Source: Bradyrhizobium jicamae (GTDB taxonomy: Bacteria > Pseudomonadota > Alphaproteobacteria > Rhizobiales > Xanthobacteraceae). Taken from it: a stretch of DNA of 64,000 nucleotides. Under the pieces are notes generated by a model. It was not told the origin of the DNA. It saw only the letters and a list, made by a program, of their open reading frames with translations, and did not search any database. This document shows, one piece after another, positions 63,962 to 64,000 of the stretch; positions within the stretch are counted from its first letter, which is position 1, and each line of letters begins with the position of its first letter. The stretch lies in contig NZ_LLXZ01000071.1 of assembly GCF_001440395.1 (NCBI RefSeq), positions 57,662-121,661 on the forward strand, given 5' to 3'. The position numbers and the translations under genes are program-made.

Positions 63962-64000
63962 AGAGTTCCGCCGTCAGCGGCGCCCGCCTCCACCAGGACC

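Overview
The window looks like part of a chromosome from a high-GC alphaproteobacterium of the Bradyrhizobium/Nitrobacteraceae type. I infer this from gene content and protein flavour: three outer-membrane barrel proteins that share an AADL-ARPY-KAP start and mostly end in AKY, a long SUF operon with a 67-residue membrane protein, a class I PHA synthase, an alanine/DAP-type aminotransferase next to hom and glpX, and several families of long palindromic intergenic repeats. No rRNA, tRNA, CRISPR, insertion sequence or prophage was recognised. Most of the window is ordinary core or near-core sequence, and no large unknown system stands out.

Layout: 1-1761 has a partial HExxH protein and a divergent AhpD-like/MarR pair sharing a perfect palindrome. 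1829-3915 encodes a lytic transglycosylase and a CPBP protease. 4114-5802 is an azoreductase divergent from a frameshifted LysR gene. 5836-15097 is mostly minus strand: SDR, recJ, HAD dehalogenase, glpX, hom, an aminotransferase and a small lipoprotein, with a cytoplasmic chemoreceptor-like protein inserted on the plus strand. 15384-18772 holds phaC, a MAPEG protein and a DMT permease with a histidine-rich tail. 18905-25138 is minus strand: a double-barrel outer-membrane protein, a methyltransferase, two different ArgC enzymes, a PaiB-like protein and a metallo-hydrolase. 25502-33228 has DedA, a PEGA lipoprotein, parE, two more barrel proteins, a decayed gene and an SDR. 33331-42264 has a flavin monooxygenase, an O-antigen-ligase-like protein, a secreted caspase-like protein, an RhlE helicase, a GGDEF protein, a TfoX-like protein and an unknown protein.

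42330-49946 is the SUF iron-sulfur assembly operon, read on the minus strand in the order class I cysteine desulfurase, sufB, a 67-residue membrane protein, sufC, sufD, sufS, sufT, a VOC protein and sufA. 50209-63961 holds an alpha/beta hydrolase, a GST, anmK, tyrS, an MFS transporter, an AmpR-like regulator divergent from a class A beta-lactamase, a very large AsmA/DUF3971 envelope protein, a Bcp peroxiredoxin with a histone-H1-like head, and an M23 peptidase.

The points most worth a second look are the palindromic operator at the ahpD/marR start codons, the adjacent type 1 and type 2 ArgC genes, the double-barrel outer-membrane protein, the H1-like tails on Bcp and TfoX, the His-rich DMT permease, the soluble chemoreceptor-like protein, the caspase-like protein, and the anmK-ampR-bla neighbourhood. 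Four families of intergenic palindromes and two damaged genes (LysR at 4913-5802, hypothetical at 29978-30474) are also described.
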